A stretch of 9,966 bases of DNA from positions 1 through 9,966 of the forward strand of contig CAIJEA010000341.1 of the NCBI GenBank assembly GCA_903819605.1, in the 5' to 3' direction. Position numbers and translations under genes: made by a program. Numbering within the stretch: the stretch's first letter is position 1; the number at the start of each line of letters is the position of its first letter. The notes below the pieces were generated by a model that had not been told where the DNA came from, searched no databases, and saw only the letters and a list, made by a program, of their open reading frames with translations. This stretch comes from an uncultured cyanobacterium (GTDB taxonomy: Bacteria; Cyanobacteriota; Cyanobacteriia; Pseudanabaenales; Pseudanabaenaceae). Of this stretch, positions 5,651 through 9,966 are shown piece by piece.

Positions 5651-7402
5651 ATGATCGAGCATGATGTATTAATTATTGGCGGTGGGCTATCAGGATCGAG
5701 AGCCGCACTATCGGTTGCTCAGAACTATCCAAACCTGAGCGTGGGATTAATCTCTAAGGTGCATCCAATCCGATCGCATTCTGTCGCCGCACAGGGTGGT
5801 ATTGCCGCCTCCCTCAAAAATGTTGACAATGATGATTGGTTAACCCATGCCTTTGACACGATCAAAGGTTCTGACTATCTCGCCGATCAAAATGCAGTCC
5901 AAGTTTTGACTCAATCTGCACCTGAAGTAATTATTGATCTAGAGCATTTAGGGGTATTGTTTTCTCGCGCTGAAGATGGACGCATTGCCCAAAGACCATT
6001 CGGAGGACATACCTATAGCCGCGCTTGCTATGCGGCGGACAAAACTGGTCATGCAATTCTGCACGAATTGGTGATGAATCTGCGGCGGTTGGGCGGCACG
6101 ATTTATCAAGAATGGTATGTCATGCAGTTGATTTATGAAGATGGCATAGATGGAAAAGAAATAAAGGGTGTTGTTGCCTATAGTTTAGAAACTTCGGAGA
6201 TTGAAGTGTTTCGGGCAAAGGCGGTGTTAATGGCAACGGGGGGCTATGGCAGGGTTTTTAATACTACTTCTAACGATCTAGCCTCAACTGGCGATGGTTT
6301 ATGCCTGACTGCAAATATTGGCTTACCACTGCAAGATATGGAATTTGTGCAGTTTCATCCTACGGGCTTATACCCAGTCGGCGTGCTGATTTCTGAGGCG
6401 GTGCGTGGTGAAGGAGCTTATTTGATTAATGATTTAGGAGATCGCTTTATGGCGAATTACCCGATCAGCAAAAATCGCATGGAACTTTCTCCTCGTGATA
6501 TTACATCCCGCAATATTGCCTGTGAGATTATGGAAGGCAGGGGCATCAATGGTGGCAACTATGTACATTTAGATGTGCGCCATTTGGGAAGAGATAAAAT
6601 ATTAAGTCGGATTCCCTTTGCCCGTGAAGAAGGCTTGCGTTTAGCGGGTGTAGACTGCATCGATCATCCTCTACCCGTGCGTCCAACTGCCCATTATTCG
6701 ATGGGCGGCATTCCTACCAATATCGATTGTCAAGTGATAGGTATTGATAGCAAAGCGATCGCTGGTTTTTTTGCCGCAGGTGAAACTGCTTGTCTGTCCG
6801 TACATGGTGCAAACCGTCTAGGTGCTAACTCTCTTTTAGAATGTGTAGTTTTTGGAAAGAGGGCAGGCGAAAAACTAGGTGCATATGTGAGCGATCGCTC
6901 CATGCCTAAAGTTAATCCGCGCCCCTATATTGCTGATGCCGAAGCTAAGCTAAAGGGAGTGTTATCTAAACAGGGTAAATCCCGCATTGCCGATATTCGT
7001 CAACAACTTCAAGACACAATGACCGAGCATTGTGGTATTTTTCGGGATGACCAACGTCTGAAGAATGGGTTGCAAAAACTGCAAACTATTCGCGATCGCT
7101 ACGAAACCGATTTATTAGTAGACGATCGCAGTTCTGTATTTAATATGGAACTGATGCAGGCGATTGAGTTAAAAAGTTTGTTTACCGTTGGTGAGATTAT
7201 TATGTCCAGTGCCTTGTCTCGCCAAGAAAGTCGCGGTGCTCATTCGCGCGAAGACTATCCAACCCGCGATGATGCGAATTATCTCAAACATACCCTTGGC
7301 TATCTGGAAGATGATAAGGTAAAAACTAGCGATCGCCCAGTTGATATGAGCTTGCAAGCGATTGACCGCGATCGCTTTACCCCCCAAGAGCGCAAATATT
7401 AA
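5651..7402 (+). CDS. sdhA: succinate dehydrogenase flavoprotein subunit
   Basis: SdhA oxidises succinate to fumarate and passes electrons through SdhB to quinone; in cyanobacteria this feeds the plastoquinone pool of the shared respiratory and photosynthetic chain. The protein is full length at 583 residues. Seen in order: the FAD-binding GGGLSGSRAAL (10-20), IRSHSVAAQGG with H43 at the position of the covalent-FAD histidine, RPFGGHTYSRACYAADKTGHA (115-135), the FAD-binding ATGGYG (195-200), QFHPTG with H236, PRDITSR (R282 as probable proton-shuttle Arg), RPTAHYSMGGIPT with H348, and GANRLGANSLLE with R389. The C-terminal helical domain is complete. The ATG at 5651 is chosen because it begins directly before the first FAD strand (MIEHDVLIIGGG); the frame continues open to 5507, but that would overlap yidD and cross the hairpin. 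No Shine-Dalgarno sequence is visible. No sdhB is adjacent, as is usual in cyanobacteria. Confidence 0.95.
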   Translation: MIEHDVLIIGGGLSGSRAALSVAQNYPNLSVGLISKVHPIRSHSVAAQGGIAASLKNVDNDDWLTHAFDTIKGSDYLADQNAVQVLTQSAPEVIIDLEHLGVLFSRAEDGRIAQRPFGGHTYSRACYAADKTGHAILHELVMNLRRLGGTIYQEWYVMQLIYEDGIDGKEIKGVVAYSLETSEIEVFRAKAVLMATGGYGRVFNTTSNDLASTGDGLCLTANIGLPLQDMEFVQFHPTGLYPVGVLISEAVRGEGAYLINDLGDRFMANYPISKNRMELSPRDITSRNIACEIMEGRGINGGNYVHLDVRHLGRDKILSRIPFAREEGLRLAGVDCIDHPLPVRPTAHYSMGGIPTNIDCQVIGIDSKAIAGFFAAGETACLSVHGANRLGANSLLECVVFGKRAGEKLGAYVSDRSMPKVNPRPYIADAEAKLKGVLSKQGKSRIADIRQQLQDTMTEHCGIFRDDQRLKNGLQKLQTIRDRYETDLLVDDRSSVFNMELMQAIELKSLFTVGEIIMSSALSRQESRGAHSREDYPTRDDANYLKHTLGYLEDDKVKTSDRPVDMSLQAIDRDRFTPQERKY

Positions 7403-7460
7403 TAACTTGGGTGAACCCGCTCAACTTAATTTAATTTAGATTTATGAGTGAAGATTAACT

Positions 7461-8321
7461 GTGGCGATCGACGAATTTATAAAGTTGCTTGATCAAGGCG
7501 TTAATAGCTGGAATCAATGGAGAGAAAATCATCCTGATATTCGTGGTGTTGATCTCAGTGAAATTCAGCTAGAGGGCGTTAACCTAGCTGGGATCGATCT
7601 CAGCATGGCAAATCTGCGTGGAGCGAAACTACGGGAAGTGAATCTAGCTTCGGCAAATTTGCGTGGAGCCGACTTGAGTATGGCAAATCTCAGAGGTATA
7701 GATCTTAGTGGGGCAAATCTAAGCTCGGCTCATCTTAGTATGATTTGCCTAAGTGAGGCTAATCTCAAACAGGCTAATTTAAGTGGGGCTGACCTACGCG
7801 GATCGAATCTGCGTCTAGCGAATCTCGATCGTGCCGATCTCTCAACCGCTAAGCTCAATATGTCTAGTTTGAATGGCGTAAGCATGATTGGTGCGATTCT
7901 CATTGGTGCAAATTTGAGCCGAGCCGAGCTAAGAGAGGCAAATCTTGCAGGTGCTGATTTCAGCCGAGCTAATTTAAGTGAAGCGGACTTATCCCATAGC
8001 AATCTCAATGTTGCGGCTTTAGTAGGTACTGATTTGATTGGTGCAACTTTAGTTGATATTGATTTAAGCGAGTCAAATCTCTGTCGGGCTAATTTGATTG
8101 GGGCGAATCTCTATCGGGCTAATCTTTGTGGGTGCGATCTCATAGGGGCAGATCTCCGAGGCTCAAATTGCAGCGAAGCTTATTTTATTGGTGCAGATTT
8201 AAGCCGTGCCGATCTCAATCGTGCCGAGTTTACTAGTGCTAATCTCAGTAAAACTAATTTTAGTGGGACAAATACTGAAACCACTGATTTTCAAGATGCA
8301 ATTTTGCCCGACGTTTGGTAA
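7461..8321 (+). CDS. pentapeptide-repeat protein
   Basis: This 286-residue protein starts at GTG (7461). Residues 1-29 form an amphipathic cap (MAIDEFIKLLDQGVNSWNQWRENHP). Residues 30-284 are pure A(D/N)LxX pentapeptides: the central residue at 32, 37, 42 and so on to 282 is Leu, Phe or Met at 49 of 51 positions, the exceptions being C237 and T272. This predicts a right-handed quadrilateral beta-helix of nearly 13 coils. There is no signal peptide or membrane segment, so it should be cytosolic. Such proteins are abundant in cyanobacteria and mostly of unknown function; a DNA-mimic role as in the Qnr/MfpA group cannot be inferred from repeats alone. It starts 58 bases after sdhA with no terminator between, so read-through from sdhA is possible. 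Two in-register cysteines (C223 and C225) and several others lie in the last third. Confidence 0.9.
   Translation: MAIDEFIKLLDQGVNSWNQWRENHPDIRGVDLSEIQLEGVNLAGIDLSMANLRGAKLREVNLASANLRGADLSMANLRGIDLSGANLSSAHLSMICLSEANLKQANLSGADLRGSNLRLANLDRADLSTAKLNMSSLNGVSMIGAILIGANLSRAELREANLAGADFSRANLSEADLSHSNLNVAALVGTDLIGATLVDIDLSESNLCRANLIGANLYRANLCGCDLIGADLRGSNCSEAYFIGADLSRADLNRAEFTSANLSKTNFSGTNTETTDFQDAILPDVW
7548..8312 (+). repeat. 51 in-register pentapeptide codon blocks
   Basis: A degenerate 15-bp period runs through the gene, often as GCNAATCTNNGN and GCCGATCTNAGN-like units. The register is never broken over 255 residues, with no loop insertion, which is unusual for a repeat array of this length. 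Confidence 0.9.
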
Positions 8322-8344
8322 TTTACAGCGCTTTGCTCTCCAAA

Positions 8345-8397
8345 CCAATAAAGACTTTAAAAGCCTTGCTTTGCAAGGCTTTTAAAGTCTTTATTGG
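8345..8397. terminator. perfect 25-bp bidirectional terminator hairpin
   Basis: Arms 8345-8369 and 8373-8397 are exact reverse complements with the loop TTT; the centre is CTTGCTTTGCAAG. It lies between the stop of the pentapeptide gene (8321) and the stop of the convergent M23 gene (8426). It has the same size as the hairpin at 5568-5620 (25 + 3 + 25) and the same GC-TTT-GC loop as the one at 2216-2258. There is no long T run after either arm; the stems are AT-rich at their base. Confidence 0.8.
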
Positions 8398-8425
8398 AGA
8401 TTACAAGCGCAGAAGTCTATAGCAA

Positions 8426-9673
8426 TTACAAATATGCGGCGGGATCGATTGGTTCGCCATTGGCACGCAACTCAAAATGTAAATGAGGACCAGTGGAAAA
8501 TCCTGTAGAACCAACTGCGGAAATTGGTTGTCCTTTTTCAACCACATCTCCTTCTTTGACATATAGCTCGCTACAGTGACCGTAAAGTGTAGTCATGCCA
8601 TTGCCATGGTCGATGATGATTGCATTACCATAGCCACCATACCAGTCGGCATAGATCACTTTGCCGCGAGCGCTAGCATAAACTAAGCTGCCGTAGTCTG
8701 CACCAAAGTCAATTCCTGAGTGAAATCGCTCAGTACCAAGAATCGGGTGTATGCGCCAGCCAAAATTGCTAGTTACTGGACCAATTGTGGGATACATCAA
8801 TTGTCCAGTTCCAGGCGGAAGTACTAGCCCAGAATAAGGCTGAACTCTGGCCAAAATGATTTGTGAAAGGCGGCGTGAATCCTCGGCAAGGCGATCTTCG
8901 GCTTGAGTTAAAGCTTGCCGATCGCTTTTGAGGCGATCGATAGTGTTTTGTTGAGCGACAGCTTCCGCTTCAATATTGGCTTTTTGATATTTCAGCTTTT
9001 GAGTTAACAGCTCGATCTCATTTCTTTGTGCGACTACTTGATTGCGCTGCTTTTCTACCCGATCGGATTTTTGGGTCAGATCGCCTAGTAGCTTGCGATC
9101 GCCATTATAGATGCGTTCAATCTGACGGCGGCGATCGGCGAATTGGTTAAGATCTCGACTGCTTAGTAAAGTTACCCACCATCTTTGTAGTTGTTGTCTC
9201 TGCAAATAGCGCAGACGAGCTGAGGTAGCATCTCGCTTCTTATTGAGGTCGTACTCTAGTTCTTGCAGCTTGGTATTGAGTGTTTGTAGTTGATCTTTGG
9301 CAAGTTTGATCTTTTTCTCATTGTCTTGGATCTGTGCTTCGGTAACACGCACATTACGTCTTAATGCGTCAAGACGTGACTGTGCTGGCTTCGTGAGTGC
9401 GTTAATTTGTTCTTGTTGCTTCTGAATGATTTGACGCTGTTGATCGACAAAGTTTTGATAATTTTGTAATTCTTGTACTGATTCTGCTTGTACTGGGTTA
9501 ACTTCTCCAATCGCCAAGCAAAACCCAATGGCAATCGCCACAATCGCGACCCCTAGTGATAGGAATCGTTGAACTCTTAACAGTCCAAAAAAATGCTCAA
9601 ATTTCGGGCGCTTCAGGCAGTTGATTAGCCAGAGCTTGCTAGATATATCTTGCCAATAATGGCGATCGCGCAT
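8426..9673 (-). CDS. secreted M23 (LytM) peptidoglycan endopeptidase with coiled-coil stalk
   Basis: A 415-residue periplasmic protein that should cut peptide cross-links in peptidoglycan during cell division or growth. The N-terminus has a long basic n-region, the hydrophobic run LGVAIVAIAIGFCLAIG (about 40-56), and a likely signal peptidase site after VQA (61-63). Residues about 66-275 are heptad-rich coiled coil (QQRQIIQKQQEQI onward), as in EnvC-type proteins. The LytM domain covers about 290-415: SNFGWRIHPILG, HSGID with zinc ligands H318 and D322, LYGH (H366), and PHLHFE with H397 and H399. All metal and catalytic residues are kept, so it should be an active enzyme, unlike E. coli EnvC, whose LytM domain is degenerate and only activates amidases. 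GGTGGA lies four bases before the ATG at 9673, supporting this start. The gene converges on the pentapeptide gene. Confidence 0.93.
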   Translation of the reverse strand: MRDRHYWQDISSKLWLINCLKRPKFEHFFGLLRVQRFLSLGVAIVAIAIGFCLAIGEVNPVQAESVQELQNYQNFVDQQRQIIQKQQEQINALTKPAQSRLDALRRNVRVTEAQIQDNEKKIKLAKDQLQTLNTKLQELEYDLNKKRDATSARLRYLQRQQLQRWWVTLLSSRDLNQFADRRRQIERIYNGDRKLLGDLTQKSDRVEKQRNQVVAQRNEIELLTQKLKYQKANIEAEAVAQQNTIDRLKSDRQALTQAEDRLAEDSRRLSQIILARVQPYSGLVLPPGTGQLMYPTIGPVTSNFGWRIHPILGTERFHSGIDFGADYGSLVYASARGKVIYADWYGGYGNAIIIDHGNGMTTLYGHCSELYVKEGDVVEKGQPISAVGSTGFSTGPHLHFELRANGEPIDPAAYL

Positions 9674-9966
9674 TCAGTCCACCAAATATCCACAAACTAG
9701 GGCAAGATTTTAACCGCATTTTGTCATTAATAAAAGCCTATCTTAAGCTTTGCTGTCGATCTCCCAAGCCTAAAGATAGAAGAAGATAGCGAATCACACT
9801 TTTTTTAGAATTAATAATTATTTCTTGTCAATAAGATCTTTAAAATTTTAATTTTTAATAATATTTCTGTATCTTTTAATACTAAAATTTGCATATGTAT
9901 GGTTGTCATGACATGATGTTGTGAATCACAAATTAGCACTTAAAAAATTGCGTTAATCTTTCCAAA
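9674..9966. other. AT-rich gene-free right edge with small dyads
   Basis: No convincing reading frame or RNA gene is seen. It should hold the promoter of the M23 gene (minus strand) and perhaps that of a gene beyond the window. Visible elements are the Shine-Dalgarno sequence of the M23 gene (9678-9683, minus strand), a strongly AT-rich stretch (about 9799-9895), and two adjacent dyads: TGTCATGACA (9904-9913) and TTGTGAATCACAA (9919-9931). Confidence 0.5.

Larger units (their letters stand above)
854..9669. repeat. dispersed HIP1 octamers GCGATCGC
   Basis: Exact copies start at 854, 995, 1846, 1891, 2977, 3584, 4115, 5041, 5283, 6755, 6891, 7092, 7329, 7368, 9095 and 9662. HIP1 is a known over-represented palindrome of many cyanobacterial genomes, and its density here (16 in 9966 bases) supports the taxonomic call. 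Nearly all copies lie inside genes; none occurs in the pentapeptide gene, and none between 7376 and 9094. Confidence 0.9.

Noticed and set aside
5651..7402. L-aspartate oxidase (NadB) instead of SdhA
   Set aside because: NadB shares the fold, but the histidine at the covalent FAD position (SHSVAAQGG), the RPFGGHTYSRACYAADKTGHA segment and the full C-terminal domain fit SdhA/FrdA.
7730..8008. Open frame antisense to the pentapeptide gene
   Set aside because: Its regular Leu/Ala/Arg/Ser composition is the complement of the 15-bp repeat period.
7548..8312. Tandem repeats as a possible CRISPR array or minisatellite
   Set aside because: The 15-bp period is degenerate and wholly explained by pentapeptide codons; there are no conserved repeats with unique spacers.
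9919..9931. CRP-type binding site (TGTGA...TCACA)
   Set aside because: The half-sites are one base apart, whereas CRP-type sites need six bases between them.

Overview
The window looks like chromosomal DNA of a cyanobacterium, most likely a Pseudanabaena-like lineage. The support is a magnesium-chelatase cofactor gene (gun4), at least 16 exact copies of the cyanobacterial HIP1 octamer GCGATCGC in under 10 kb (about 0.15 expected by chance), a stand-alone sdhA, and a cyanobacterial style of GAF, pentapeptide and coiled-coil proteins. The genus is an inference from gene and repeat style; no rRNA is present to confirm it.

Layout. Positions 132-707 (+) encode a three-helix membrane protein with a PH-like middle part. 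It converges across a hairpin on a GAF-domain protein (766-1407, -). A divergent promoter region follows, then a coiled-coil protein (1572-2123, +). This converges across a second hairpin on a secreted Ser/Thr-rich protein with a PEP-CTERM-like C-terminal anchor (2280-3053, -). The gap 3054-3360 carries a short hairpin that resembles the end of an IS200/IS605-type element. Positions 3361-3936 (+) encode an unrecognised protein made of six GERPI-type repeats, with its own terminator. Next come gun4 (4049-4750, +) and a YidD-like protein with a very cysteine-rich tail (4837-5559, +), closed by a perfect 25-bp hairpin. sdhA (5651-7402, +) and an all-pentapeptide-repeat protein (7461-8321, +) follow. 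Another perfect 25-bp hairpin separates these from a convergent secreted M23 peptidoglycan hydrolase (8426-9673, -). The right 293 bases are AT-rich and without a gene.

This is mainly a housekeeping region: chlorophyll synthesis (Gun4), respiratory electron transport (SdhA), membrane protein insertion (YidD) and cell wall remodelling (M23). No phage, CRISPR, toxin-antitoxin or defence island is visible, and most genes appear to be independent transcription units. The less familiar parts are the GERPI-repeat protein, the Cys-rich YidD tail with a partial five-residue cysteine period, the variant sorting tail, and a set of long near-perfect inverted repeats with three-base loops that share loop cores between distant intergenic sites.
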